DNA of 64,000 bases, from positions 806,001 through 870,000 of the forward strand of contig OX335657.1 in NCBI GenBank assembly GCA_946894095.1, written 5' to 3'. Made by a program: the position numbers and the translations under genes. Position 1 is the first letter of the stretch; the number at the start of each line of letters is the position of its first letter. The stretch is from Incurvaria masculella. Lineage: Eukaryota > Arthropoda > Insecta > Lepidoptera > Incurvariidae. The notes below the pieces were generated by a model. The model saw only the letters and a list, made by a program, of their open reading frames with translations, had not been told where the DNA came from and did not search any database. Positions 1 to 10,895 of this stretch are shown here, in pieces.

Positions 1-32
1 CCAATTTTTAAGTAACGTGACCATACATCCCG

Positions 33-432
33 TTTTTTTTGTTATGGAACCTGACATAGAGGGCTAATACAACACAATTACCGTTATGATATTAGCCCAA
101 TACCACATTACCGAAGGAATTAGGTGCCATGCCAGGACCCATTCACTGACAGTACACAGCACTCGAATTTGTCATATTTTATCATTAGCAGATTTTTTCA
201 ACGTCTACCTACTTAATCCGAGTTTACAAAAGTAGGTACGTGCCACTAATTACAATCACAGGTAAAACACAACATTAATATGAATCGACGAGAATCAATA
301 ATTCGTGTCGTATGCAATGAACGGACAGTTTTTCATTGCGACTTCATAGTTACATCCAATTAGGAGAAGGGACCTACAGTTTTACATGTGTGCATGTGTG
401 CATGAACAGCTCGCATTCGTAACGAAATAGGT
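33..432 (-). repeat. SINE fragment split by an insertion
   Basis: Two pieces (about 33-145 and 322-432) match the body of the SINE family that is complete at 42092-42504, in reverse orientation. The intervening 146-321 is foreign to the SINE. Part of that insert (about 195-290) resembles 41790-41905, so it is itself a dispersed repeat. No head is retained. Confidence 0.7.
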
Positions 433-458
433 ATCAATATTGACGTAAATGACGCACG

Positions 459-542
459 GGCTCGTTAGCTCAGTAGGTGAGAGCGCTGATATTTATCATT
501 ACATGACCATCAGAGGGCGGAGGTTCGAATCCTTCACGAGTC
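459..542 (+). tRNA. tRNA-like gene, copy 1, with 18-nt anticodon loop
   Basis: Folds as a cloverleaf: 7-bp acceptor (GGCTCGT with ACGAGTC, one G-U), 4-bp D stem, 5-bp anticodon stem (CTGAT/ATCAG) and a T arm with TTCGAAT loop. A box (TAGCTCAGTAGG) and B box (GGTTCGAATCC) are intact, and a run of T starts four bases after the acceptor stem, fitting Pol III termination. The anticodon loop is 18 nt instead of 7, so there is either a small intron after position 37 or this is a decayed or tRNA-derived sequence. CCA is not encoded. Amino-acid identity cannot be assigned safely. Confidence 0.55.
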
Positions 543-543
543 A

Positions 544-1140
544 GCTTTTTTTACTGAGCGTTTTTTTACAGAACAGTTGATTAAAAAAATTGGTGCATCC
601 ACTTTTTAATTTAAAGTACCTAGGCAATTGAAATGCAATGAAAAGTCCACATTAGACGAAGGTATTTTTGTTCCAAGTATAGATCTAGAGCGAGATCTAG
701 AGTACCTGAGTAGCATTTTGAGGTAGCGATTAGGCATAGAATAAAGTTCTTTTTTTACCATTGAGGTTTATAGCTGAAGTTCCCGGCTGCGCTCAGTCAG
801 TCGAGTCAGTCAAACGTGTCAGTTGCGTTTTGGACATTCACCCGAGCGGAACCCTGTACAATGTAACCATAAATCTTCGCGGGCGAGTTTTTCAACCAGC
901 CAGTTTTGAATGAATTAAAATAAATTGAGGGCTAAGAATTTGAGATTATATGTTTGTTATGTGAGAAATAAAAATATATAAATAAAATGCGGACTGGAAA
1001 AATGCAGATCTTGACAACCGCGCCACCTGCTGGGTTCTAACGTAGCTAAGAACCATTCAAGTGACCACGAATCCAAACTTTTATAACAAAGATGAATTGG
1101 ACTAGTCGAAACGCTCGTGAGACTAGATGGCGCTACTATC
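544..1140. other. No gene recognised
   Basis: AT-rich sequence without a convincing reading frame. Short motifs common in insect MITE ends (GCGCCACCTGC near 1019, GATGGCGCTAC near 1126) suggest decayed transposon sequence, but no complete terminal repeats are visible. Confidence 0.4.
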
Positions 1141-1157
1141 TCAACATTTGTATAAAT

Positions 1158-1797
1158 TGAGATTCTGCCCGGTTTTCATCAAGTGCTGATTTATTTTAAT
1201 CTACACTTAAAGGGCCTTTATTACTAAAGAGCTGATTATCTTGTACTGGTATTGATTGCAAGCTGCGAACAAAGGCTCTGGACACGCCGTTAACTAATTT
1301 TCCCGCCAACACTAGTTAATACATAAAAACACTACTCAATATAACATTTTCCTCTCGTTCCTTCTCATCTTTTCCCCACCCGAGAGAGAGAGACGGAACC
1401 ACTGCATACCACAAGATGCGCGCGATTATGAAATAAAATCGTGCTCGCGAGTCGGAGTTCTACCGCCATAAGAACCGAGCCGCAAATGGTCGCTCCGAAG
1501 AAAAGCCATCGTTCCACTGTCAATGTGATACCATCGCATTGCCCTCACCGCTCGAGGAGTTGTACGCGAGTAGTCAAAAGGTGTCCGCGTGCGAGTGCTT
1601 GGTAGATGCCTCCAGCAACATTCCTGGCCAGAAGATCGTGCGAAAATCCCTGTGGAAGGTGCGAGCCTGGAGGCATCAGGTCAGCAAATCTCTCATCCTC
1701 TCTCTGTGTCTGCCAGGCCTCGGGCCTATCCAGGGCTTTTATATGTGGCACATATGTGGTGATTAAGCTAATCAGGAGTAGGTGATAAAGGCCCTAC
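1158..1797 (+). mobile_element. PIF/Harbinger-like MITE half, split by insertion
   Basis: 1158-1276 and 1738-1797 match the right half of the MITE at 4262-4622, ending in the same TIR (reverse complement begins GGGCC and leads into TCACCTACT). The 460 bp between (1277-1737) is GC-richer and unrelated to the MITE. It holds an open frame on the plus strand without an ATG (1437-1763) and one on the minus strand (1545-1751). Neither is a protein I recognise. Confidence 0.55.
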
Positions 1798-1889
1798 CTC
1801 ATGATCAAAATAGCTCGGTTGCATTAATGTTTTCACATATGTTGGTATGTATTGTAACATGCATATTTGACCAGTGTTTTGGTTACATC

Positions 1890-2136
1890 CATGGAATTTT
1901 GTAATCAGGAATCAGGACTCCTTGAGTCCTAAAAAGTGTATTTATAGCGGTAATCAAATTTATTTTCTCAACGAAAAACATTAATCTTTTCGTTCATAAA
2001 ATCGCTTTGACAACCGATATAAAAGCGGTTTCCTCGACTCTCAAGATTCTTGAATTCAATAGTCTACATATGAGAATTCTGAATTATCAAATTCACAAAA
2101 ATAACGGAGCACGGAATTCCAAGAATAGGCCTACAG
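1890..2136. mobile_element. MITE, TATTCC/CTGCAG-type terminal repeats
   Basis: Diverged copy of the family seen at 13619-13800, 28776-28966 and 34080-34212. It keeps the outer inverted repeats (GTAATCAGGAATCAGGA on the left, GGAATTCCAAGAATAG on the right) and the central hairpin around AACCGATATAAAAGCGGTTT. No coding capacity. Confidence 0.65.
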
Positions 2137-2551
2137 TTGTTAGGATTCCAGAGATGCAATTGGTAAAATAATTTTCTGCGCAGAGCTAATTTTTTGCTAT
2201 GGTTTCTCTATGGTTTCTTGATGGCAAAACTGGCCAGTGTTCCGAATAATACCGGTGCACGTTGTTAGTTTTTCTACAAAATCTAGCCGCGCCATTTCAG
2301 GAAAAAAAAAATCTAAATGTAAACTCATTTAACAAATTTTCATCATCGCATTTAGAAGAAATATTATTATTTCCAAAAAATAGTTGCATGGAAAACATTG
2401 TTCTATGGTCACATTCACTTTTCAACGATTTTCATCACTACCAAAGTAATGCAAACCTAAACCAAGCTAAAAAAGATTTTGGATTTCACTTTTTAATATA
2501 TTTCACAGAGTCGAATGAGAATTCTGAAGCAGCTAATTCATAAAATAATGC

Positions 2552-2757
2552 ACGGCGCAAAGCTTGACCATCAGATGGCGCCACATAAAACTATGCCAAG
2601 CTATCACGTAGAGGTTATGTTTACTCGCGAATCACAGACAATTACATTGTATCTGTTTTATATCAATTTCAAGGTATTGGTCAACAACCCATAACCTTGA
2701 AATGAAACCGTGGCATAGTTTTATGTGGCGCCACCTGGTGGTAAAGCTTGGCAGCCG
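2552..2757. mobile_element. MITE with about 40-bp terminal inverted repeats
   Basis: The segment at 2559-2598 is matched in inverse at 2710-2748 (shared core GGCGCCACATAAAACTATG). A second inner inverted pair (TTTCAAGGT / ACCTTGAAA) makes the whole element a long hairpin. No clear target-site duplication and no ORF. Confidence 0.7.
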
Positions 2758-2990
2758 TCCTCCCCGCTTGTCACTGACATCGAGATCTCTGTGAATTTAG
2801 CTGCAATACATTTTAATAGCGCAATCAACATTACAAATGGATAGGTATCGATGAACTGTTTTTTGAACGATTTCTATGCTTCTTAGAGATGATTTGACGT
2901 CAAGTAATGTTTCTCAGTGAGTTGTGACGTCACGTCATTGGTGTTACCTGCATCACATATTGATGGTATTACTTGCATCACAGTGACGTA

Positions 2991-3073
2991 GGCTCGTTAG
3001 CTCAGTAGGTGAGAGCGCTGATATTATCATTTCATGACCATCAGAGGGCGGAGGTTCGAATCCTTCACGAGTC
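2991..3073 (+). tRNA. tRNA-like gene, copy 2, with 17-nt anticodon loop
   Basis: Nearly identical to copy 1 at 459-542. All stems, both Pol III boxes and a downstream T run (3078-3084) are kept. It differs by a one-base deletion and a substitution confined to the enlarged anticodon loop. If an intron follows position 37, the anticodon would read UAU. The flanks differ from copy 1, so the unit moved or duplicated alone. Functional intron-bearing tRNA and tRNA-derived repeat both remain possible. Confidence 0.55.
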
Positions 3074-3617
3074 AACATTTTTTTGGATCGATTTTTTGGA
3101 ACTATGATTAGGGATAATCCCCCGTTTGGCGGGAAAAGTGTCCGAACGACACTTTTACTGACCCGTCATATCATATTACTTTACTGCCGAAACAATAACA
3201 CCATTATATGTACCTTTCTTCGATTGAGTTCTTATTCGTAAAAAAGAAGACAGGCATTAGTGTCAATAAGTAATAAGTGCATTACAATGCATTGAGGCCG
3301 AAATGCAAATGAAGCGCTTTCCGCGTCCATTTAATTAAAATAGGCGAATCTCGTTCAACTTTACGACTGGCACTTGTGAAATTTTATTCCGTCCGACTTT
3401 GAAGTGTTTCTTGAGGTAATGAATAATATAGCGACAAGAACTTAGTTCCTACCAGGTGTTCCACGACACCTCTCGTATTTTTTGTCTGGGTCTATTTGTC
3501 CATGCAGATGCAGATACCTTTTGTTTACTTACATGAAAGTTCATTTTAAACTATTCAGTGCAATTCAAGCTGAGCCCTACGCTAGGATGGTACAATTTAT
3601 TTCTTAATTTTCTTACA

Positions 3618-3733
3618 GCCGTATGCAGAGTGGGCGGACTACCTTTAATACGCCGGACTAAGCCGGTTTTTGAATGGTTAGTCCGGTGCTAATCCCATAT
3701 TAAGTTTTGGCAGGTTCACTTTGAATACGACTG
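3618..3733. mobile_element. Small MITE (CAGAGTG... family), copy 1
   Basis: About 115 bp bounded by inverted repeats that read GTATTCAGAGTG or close variants. Related copies lie at 35045-35170 and 37538-37668, with a half copy at 59530-59585. Noncoding. Confidence 0.65.
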
Positions 3734-3880
3734 TATGAGTACTTAATTTATTGAGATAAAATTTATTATTATATAAATTCAGGTTTACCTATAGACCTAG
3801 CATGCGCGCGCAGCGCGCTATTTCTATGGGTTTACCCGCAGCAACTGACTAATATTAGTTTGCACAGTACACACTTTTGA

Positions 3881-4138
3881 GAGTTCCGTACCCAAAGGTT
3901 GAAAACGGAACTCTATTACTAAGCCTCCGCTGTCCGTCCGTCCGTCCGTCTGTCACAGGGCTGTATCTCATAGTAAGTGTGTATTTATTTTGCCGCTATA
4001 ACAACAAATAGGTAACGTTTAAAAATAATAAGAATTCAAGGGGGTCTCTAGACAAAAAACGTGATTTTTTTGTGTTAAGTCTTGTTCGATGGTACGGAAC
4101 CCTTCGTGTGCGAGCCCGACTCGCACTTGGCCGGTTTT
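3881..4138 (-). repeat. Dispersed element with GACG tract, copy 1
   Basis: One of seven copies in the window. In its own orientation it starts with CCGGCCAAGTGCGAGTC, then GGGTTCCGTACC, an AT-rich middle ending in ATAGCGGCAAAATAAATACA, a (GACG)n tract, and a close in GGTACGGAACCC. The two GTACC-type blocks are inverse complements. No ORF. I know this pattern as common in lepidopteran genomes but do not assign a family name. Confidence 0.75.
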
Positions 4139-4261
4139 AGGATAGAAAAAATCCCTAAGTAGGCGTGGCATATTGGACGGAAAATTCGTAAAGTTTCTTT
4201 GCGGATTCTTCCTTACTGAGTTAATATAATCCGGGGATCCATCGGGTTTTGACGTAACATA

Positions 4262-4622
4262 GGGTCTTTTTCACCTACTGCTGATTAGCTTAATCGCCAC
4301 AAATTAAGGGCATTTCTTAGCAGCTTGCAATCAATACCAGAACAAGATGATCAGTACTTTAGTAATAAAGTCCATAAAAAAGTAATAAATAAATCGGCAG
4401 TTGGTGAAGACCAGGCTTGGTGTATTTTGACTACCAAAAAAGTTTAAGTGGGCCTGGTTTTCACTAGGTGCCGATTTCTGCCGAGGATTTAAATAAATCG
4501 ACACTTAAAGGGGCTTTATTAGTAAAGTGCTGATTATCTTGTACTGTTAATGATTGTAAGCTGCTAAGAAACGCCCTTAATATGTGGCGATTAAGCTAAT
4601 CAGCAGTAGGTGAAAACGGTCC
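4262..4622. mobile_element. PIF/Harbinger-like MITE, complete copy
   Basis: The two halves are inverted copies of one another over roughly 115 bp, beginning GGGTCTTTTTCACCTACTG and ending in its complement. It is flanked by TA on both sides; the shorter copy at 16426-16619 has the fuller TTA duplication typical of PIF/Harbinger elements. No transposase. Confidence 0.75.
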
Positions 4623-5194
4623 TAAATGTAATAAGGAGCCTCCTCCTAGGCTAGTAGCAGGCTCGTTAGCTTCCTACCTACTAAAACGTAGTGATTTTTA
4701 TAACATCTATATTAAAACAATATTAAGCAGCAAATATTTTTTCTGTCAAAAACAATGTTTAAGTAATATCATGAAATAAATTTCGATCGTACTAAAACCG
4801 ATTGCATATATAATTCATCTAGTATAACGAACAAGATGTCTGCAAGATGGCTTCATGAAACGTGAGCATCAGGTATAACCATAACCTGAGCTAAAGAATT
4901 AGGAATGACGAATATCATTAGCGAGTCCGGAGTACACATCACGTTTTGTACTAATGTGCATTGTATGAAATATTTACACAATATATGTGAGGTCTTGGTA
5001 GTTTGTAAATAAGTTTTGATTTTTCGTAAAAGATGCTGTAAATTACTCATTTTACACAATATTGCAACCATATCTGTCAAAATACAAAATGCAGTCGCTT
5101 CAGTGGTGGCAAATATCTTCACGAACTTCTAATCAAACCATATGCGGCACACCCTCCGATCATATGGTTACGCTATGTAGACACTTTTGCCATC

Positions 5195-5659
5195 ATGAAG
5201 AATGGACGGACCCATCTGTATTGTTTTCTTCAGCACATTAAGGGTATGCACCCACAGATCAAGTTCACCACGGAAATAGAGAAGGAGAAATGGTTGAAAT
5301 TTCTGGATGTATTAGTTATACGGAAGCCAGGTGGCACGCTAGGTCACACTGTGTACCGAAAGCCGACACATACAGACAGATATCTAAATGCCAACTCCCA
5401 TCATCATTCTGCTCAGCTGAGGTCGGTGGCGAGCTCGTTAATAAATCGAGCACATAAAATATGTGATCAAGACCATGTGCAAAAGGAACTTTCACACGTA
5501 AGGAGAGCGTTGCAACACAACGGTTATACGCTACGGGACTGGTGCAGGAATCCGACGAACCCGCATCCTCTTAGGTATGGTGTGACACGACAAAATGCAT
5601 ATCTTCCATATGTAAAAGGCGTAACGGACCGGATCGGCAAACTATTACGCAAGTTTTGA
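5195..5659 (+). pseudogene. Penelope-like reverse transcriptase, C-terminal part
   Basis: 154-codon open frame that continues upstream without stop to at least the catalytic box. The box reads W-L-R-Y-V-D-T where active elements have Y-V-D-D, so the second catalytic aspartate codon is deleted. The conserved HTVYRKPTHTDRYL stretch and following thumb region are well kept. The frame closes with TGA, and the endonuclease continues in another frame ten bases on. Remnant, not expected to be active. Confidence 0.8.
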
Positions 5660-5669
5660 TATCACACCC

Positions 5670-6050
5670 ATGCCTAAGATTGCTTCAATGCTGAGTTCAG
5701 TCAAGGACAAGATACCACTCCAGTCTCCAGGTGTGTACAAGATTCCTTGTAGTTGCGGCAAGAGCTACATCGGGCAAACCAAGCGGAGTATTCAAACAAG
5801 GGTAACGGAGCGTATCAAGGCGGTGAAGAATAATGAATGTTACAAGTCAGCCATATGTGAGCATGCCCTCGAGAGCGGGAGTAATCACTGGATTAGATTC
5901 GGCCAAGTAACCACAGTAGCAGCAGAGAAATACTATATGCCACGCTTGGTGCGAGAATCCATTGAAATCTCCAGACATGCAAACATCAACAGGGACGACA
6001 GTATCAGACTCTCTCCGTACTTGCTAAACATAGACCAAAGGGCACACTAG
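5670..6050 (+). pseudogene. GIY-YIG endonuclease domain of the Penelope-like element
   Basis: 126 codons. GVY (residues 21-23), [14 protein letters not shown] (28-41) and the following arginine match the GIY-YIG nuclease core of Penelope-like elements, including the cysteine pair just before YIG. In active elements this domain nicks the target for reverse transcription. It is out of frame with the upstream RT remnant, and a tail frame begins after its TAG stop. Confidence 0.8.
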
Positions 6051-6832
6051 TCACAGTGGCACCAGCTGACGCCGTTAGCGATGTGTGTACGGAGCCCTAT
6101 ATGTCTATGGTGCAGCAAATTGACAACCTACCCGCATCTACGAGGCAGCCCGAACCTACCCACACCTACAATCTTCGCAGCCGTTACCGTTTGACGAGCC
6201 GGGCTGTCAGACGTAACTCGGGCAACGAAGTGGCACTGACGATGCTTTCGTCGTTGGAGGTGAAACATGTCGGCCAAGCACGGCATTGCACACCGGAAAA
6301 CCGTAAGTTTTCAAAACAATAATACCATACTATTCATACTAATACCTTTGCAGTATAGGGTAAAGCACAATGTTCAATGTTCAACCTTATTAGAAGCCTC
6401 CATAAAACGAGCTACGACACATTGTTTCCATTAAAATAAAACATGAGGTAAACATCTCGTTGCATCGCTACGTTAGTGTTTCTTTACTATCACTCAAGGC
6501 ATCTTGTTCAGGAGATGTAAAACTTACAGTTGAAGGATATTATGATAACTATGGCTGATTCATTCAATCATAATTGAAAAATTAAAAATCCACTGTCTTC
6601 TCATCTCTATCGATCCCCATTTAATAAATCATAAAAAAAGTTAAGGAAGAGACGTCTGAGTAAATCAATTTCCAAACACGTCCCTTTTGTGAACCGCATG
6701 TAGTTGACTTAGCTCCTTTTCATACTGTCCATGAAAAGTGACGTGTTTAATCATACGTTGACGCTGACTTTGATTTTGTGTCCTTTCGTGCACTTGACCC
6801 TAGGTATATAATTATACATTAAGGCTGTTCCG

Positions 6833-7181
6833 ACCCATATAAAGTTGTTTGCACACATAACGCAAAAAGTGTTGCACTTTTAGCCACGAATTAATAATAA
6901 AAGTTTAATGTAGTCACATTACTTGCAGCGAAAACAATTTCACAATTTCAGGATTATTGGTTTTGTTACAATTTATTTAAATACGATTTTTATTTAACAG
7001 CGCCATCTAACGGTGTAAAACTTCTAATCGGCAATTACAACGAAACCATTAAACCTGAAATTGTGAATATGTTTTCGCTGCAACTACTATGGCTATATTT
7101 AATATTTGACGAATTCGTGCCTTAAAGTGCAATACTTTTTGCGTTCTGTGTAAAAAAAACATTGTATGGGTCGGAACATCC
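6833..7181. mobile_element. TTAA-flanked MITE (piggyBac-type target)
   Basis: Terminal inverted repeats of about 75 bp. The left begins GGCTGTTCCGACCCATA and the right end is its near-complement (TATGGGTCGGAACATCC). TTAA lies directly outside each end (6829-6832, 7182-7185), the duplication used by piggyBac-type transposases. No coding capacity. Confidence 0.8.
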
Positions 7182-7305
7182 TTAATAGTGGTGAATATTT
7201 GTTTACCAAACCTTCCGGTACCGTGGCGGTACCCGATGAAACTATGTGTCGCTGAAAATGTTATCCGAGCTTTTCGCTAATTGCGATTTCAGTGAGATCA
7301 CCTAC

Positions 7306-7356
7306 CTTAATGACGACCTTCAGGAATATCCCGAGTACGTCTATCGTGAACTTCAT
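7306..7356 (-). CDS. Candidate first coding exon, hydrophobic N-terminus
   Basis: Minus strand: a well-placed ATG (preceded by GCCAAC) opens a 17-codon frame, MKFTIDVLGIFLKVVIK, that stops exactly at a good donor (AAG|GTAGGT). Upstream, a pyrimidine-containing acceptor ends at 7383, so the exon would be 7382-7306. The peptide could be a membrane anchor or signal of an ER or secreted protein. I see no second coding exon before the window edge or the Penelope remnant, so this is a proposal only. Confidence 0.35.
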
Positions 7357-7972
7357 GTTGGCTGATTCGGAACAGTTGTCAGCTAAAGTTTCAGTGTAGA
7401 TCCGCGCCTGCGCCGTGCGCCGCACGTCCTCCGTGGACTATCAACTTTCAGCTGGGCGCTTCAGGTTTGTCGCGACCTCTGAAACGTTCAAATTTCGTGC
7501 AAGGTGCATTACGACTTCAGTGATTATTAAGACCGGAGAAAGCCGAAAGCATGGGTTACTACTACAATAAGCATTATAGTGTGCTTTTCAACTATTATTG
7601 GAACATTTATAATCAATAATTAACATCCACTATTATTCAGAATATTGAATTCAGTAGTAATTTAGATATATTAACTATCTACATAAGCTCAGATGCCATA
7701 GGAACTATGAAACGTTTCAGGAATTAAAACAGGAAGCGTAAAATTAACTATTATGAATTATTACAACCTAAATAAATGCCAATCAGACACAAGTAAACCT
7801 ACAGATCAAGCAAGTCGATATTTAATTACAACTTTCGTGAGGCATGCAGACAATGTGAGTGAAATCCAAAACAATTGAAACTCACAAGATCAAGTACAAC
7901 GGAACGACCCAAAAATATCTCCAGCCCAAAATAACACAGACACACAGATGTTACGCAACGGGTGACACTTAC

Positions 7973-8207
7973 CATTTCGTCCCGCGACGTCCGACCGCAG
8001 ATTCGTAATCCTTTTCCGCGCTCCTTTTCTTTGCGTAACGCGGAAAAGTCGTCGTAACGCGGCGTGCGATGCGTTTGGTTTTTATCAAGTCCAATCTGGA
8101 CGACGGGCGACGCGCGCGCAGCATCACGGAGCGTCGAGGTCGCCGTCTTAATTTAGACGCACGCGCGGAGCGACTAGCGCCGTCGCTCCCGGGGTCTCGC
8201 CTTTATA
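7973..8207 (-). promoter_or_regulatory. TATA promoter and GC-rich 5' exon ending ATG|GTAAGT
   Basis: On the minus strand a TATAAA box (8207-8202) is followed by about 225 bp of CpG-rich sequence unlike the AT-rich surroundings, closing in ATG (7975-7973) directly followed by a consensus donor GTAAGTG. This is the layout of an insect core promoter with a short, spliced 5' exon. The candidate coding exon at 7382-7306 lies 590 bp downstream on the same strand. Splicing directly to it gives only a short upstream frame from this ATG, so the exon may be untranslated. Confidence 0.4.
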
Positions 8208-8793
8208 CTGGCCTCCTTGAACATACAAAAGTTGCGCCCATCTGGGGGAGCAAAAAGGCGCAAATAGTCAGCCTGGAGAGGCCATTTGAGTTGCCCGTTT
8301 TAGCTTCGGCGGGAGGCCATCAGATGTGCGGAGCGCTATTTGGGGTGTCGAGTGAGCTCAAACTCTATTTGGATGTGCACCATCGATTCTAATTTCTTCT
8401 GGGCAACACAGCAGAATGTAACAGAATATTTACTTTGGGTAGCATCCTGGGCATAAGTGTTTATGCAGGAATGTTTTCACTCAGTTAGGGATCATGTCAT
8501 TAGCAACATTATGTACGCAAGGAAAGACAATCATGAATACACTGTGAATGCGGATGTACACAATAATATTACAATACACGTGGTAAACAAAAAATACAAA
8601 ATGTAAAGCATAGACTAGTCAATATCTTCAAGAACTTTTTATGTAATAGTGCGAGGTACTATTATAAAATTTCTGAGAAGCAGTGGTTCCAAAAAAATGG
8701 GCCCTACCACTGATTAAAGAAAATCATTTTCGCTTTCAATATTCTGCTTCAACAATCAATAGGGCAAGAGTTTTGGGAATTTCCTTCGAGAAA

Positions 8794-9640
8794 TCGGAAG
8801 CTTGGCTGAAGGCTTTTCCGTCACTGCACCTTGGTACCTACTCTCCTTGACCAACTACACTCTGTATGGATCTTTGCGTCAGTGCCGAGGTGTGCCATCC
8901 TCACACGTGTATCTGTGGAGCCAGCGTCGACTGCTACTGCCATCACGGCCTGGCATGCCAGCGAAGTGCGGTCGCTTACCGCATCATTACGCCCTTAAGG
9001 CCCTGGTACTAGCCAAATCGCAAAGTTAGACGAGGCACCCCAAGTTAATTAACTAAGTCTGACGATTATAAGTGTCATTCTTACAATATATGATTCCTTG
9101 TCTAGGAATCGACCTATTTTCGTTAATGTATGTTTCCTCTTTCTATACAAAATACATTGCGGAAACGGTGTCCATTTCCGAACTTTTTTGACTATATGGA
9201 GAAATCTAAAAGCAAATTGTTTTTTTTTGTTTATGCATATATGCTGTTTTTGCTTATATCTTGAAATCGAATTACTTTCAGATTTCTAATGAGAAAAATC
9301 AACTTTTTTATTTTTATTATTATTTAAATAAATTATGTAATAAAAAAATATTAACAATCCATTATCAGTCTGGAGTTCTATTTGGATTTGCTGAAGAGTT
9401 TCACTACATATTATTTCATTTGTTAAAAAGTGCATTTGTATGGCGCGAGTAGTTGGCTAGTCCTAGCGCCTTAACATAATCAAACGGTCCTTAAATTCCG
9501 CAGGTATGCTTAGTTTGTTAGAATATCCAGATGGAGAGAGACCAGATCGCATGACGCTGGTTCCTCGGTCTCAAAGGTGTTGTTTTGGCCAAGCCATGTC
9601 CACACATTCTCCCACACGTCCGAGGCTGTCCCCCCTACTA
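8794..9640 (+). pseudogene. Retroelement polyprotein C-terminal fragments, interrupted
   Basis: 8794-9026 reads, with one stop, as the cysteine/histidine segment found near the C-terminus of some retroelement polymerases (PHTCICGASVD, HHGLACQRSA). 9490-9640 reads DGERPDRMTLVPR, the next conserved block of the same family. Between them lies about 450 bp of very AT-rich unrelated DNA (9030-9480). A minus-strand fragment of the same second block occurs at 38620-38790. The element is decayed, and clade assignment needs a search. Confidence 0.6.
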
Positions 9641-9902
9641 ACCCCGCTTTGAGTTGATACCTTTCATGGTGGAAACCCTTATTGCTTGGTCACCTTTAAC
9701 CTTACATTGGGTGATTCACGCTGGTGGTCTGCTTTTTTTATGCACTTAAAAACCAAGCTTGAAAATCATATGATTTTACGATTAACTTTGAATGTCTCCG
9801 AAATTGAGAAATCCCAAGAGAAAGGAAAAATAACTATGAAGTCTCCACCTCAGTTTCTTTATTTACGGCATACATAGTTTTCTTAAGGGGCAGTATGCGT
9901 CA

Positions 9903-10340
9903 AACTAGATGGCACCACGGTCGTTCGTGAAAGTTACAAACGATACTTGTACGAGTATTGGCGATCGCATTAAGGATTTATTCATTCAATGTCATTAAAC
10001 AATTTATATGAAAGACTAACACTCGTGAAATAATTATGAGGTTTAACGCAAAAAGTTGCCATTTATTATTAATAACTTTTTACGCACTTTGAGGTGTACT
10101 CATAATTATATCACAATTTGTTTTATAACATTTATTTATCTTTTTATTTACATTCGAATGTTGTCAAAACGGTATTGTAAAAACACTAAATAATTTACAC
10201 AGTTCATGCTTAAATGTAGCATTAAATACATCTGCTTGGTGTGCACGAGGATACAGCTGTTTTAGTTCGTAACTTCCTAGTTATAGGAGTTATAGCAGAA
10301 ATAGCGACGAACTACTGTGGCGCCATCTACATAAATGGAC
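9903..10340. mobile_element. Probable MITE with 25-bp imperfect TIRs
   Basis: TAGATGGCACCACGGTCGTT near 9906 is answered in inverse by a matching stretch (GTAGATGGCGCCACAGTAGT) near 10333. The interior is AT-rich and noncoding. Confidence 0.45.
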
Positions 10341-10356
10341 GCACAAACATCCTTAA

Positions 10357-10895
10357 GGTGGCCCATCCCGATCATCTCCCCATACAAAAGGGGAAAGAAG
10401 ATCACGCCCATATTTCTTGTCAGAGATCCAAAATTTTGCTCAAAATAGCTTTATTTGATCGAACTAGATGTCTGATGACCATTGGCATTGTAAAATTGTG
10501 TTTGGTTTCTAAGTTATAAGGTCCGAAAGTTCGATTTTTTCGCGCGTTTTATAGAATAACTTTGGAGGTGGATTATGCAATAATAAAGTAAGAACATCTT
10601 AAAAAGATTAGTCATAAGACATAGCTTGTTTAATCAAGATTTATAATCTATTTGGTTATTGTTAGATTTGTGACAGCGGTTGTGGTTTACTTTTAGCTAT
10701 AAGTCGTTTTGTAATTAAAATTTTCGTAAATCGTATGAAATCATACACTATGCACATTGTATTTTTTGTGGACATGTTGCATCTTCCTCATCACGGAGCC
10801 TGTCTTATTCTTTGAAACAGAGAAGGTCCCAGAGCGCAACAGCACGGTTTTGTACCTTGCCCGCGAATGAGTTAAGCCCGCCGGGTTGGGCCACC
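10357..10895. mobile_element. TTAA-flanked nonautonomous element, copy 1
   Basis: 539 bp bounded by GGTGGCCCATCCCG and CGGGTTGGGCCACC, each abutting TTAA (10353-10356, 10896-10899). It shares most of its length with 21726-22267 and its left part with 57127-57278. The frames across it (10241-10519 plus, 10741-10959 minus) recur in the other copy as sequence repeats. They show no transposase motif. Confidence 0.85.

Larger units (their letters stand above)
5060..6322 (+). mobile_element. Penelope-like retroelement, 5'-truncated and broken
   Basis: Three frames in series give the end of a Penelope-type reverse transcriptase (motif B-like SVVANIF near 5085, motif C YVD-T at about 5177, HTVYRKPTHTDRYLNAN near 5350), then a GIY-YIG endonuclease ([17 protein letters not shown], 5670-6050), then a short C-terminal tail (6056-6322). 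At least two frame changes and a stop between RT and endonuclease show it is dead. The RT core normally upstream is missing or unrecognisable before 5060. Confidence 0.85.

Noticed and set aside
1539..1766. Plus-strand ORF of 75 codons as a gene
   Set aside because: Starts with TTG, ends inside MITE sequence, and the antisense frame is equally open. Kept only as an unidentified insert.
4853..5122. 89-codon minus-strand ORF
   Set aside because: Antisense to the Penelope reverse transcriptase remnant (SVVANIF region). No domain of its own.
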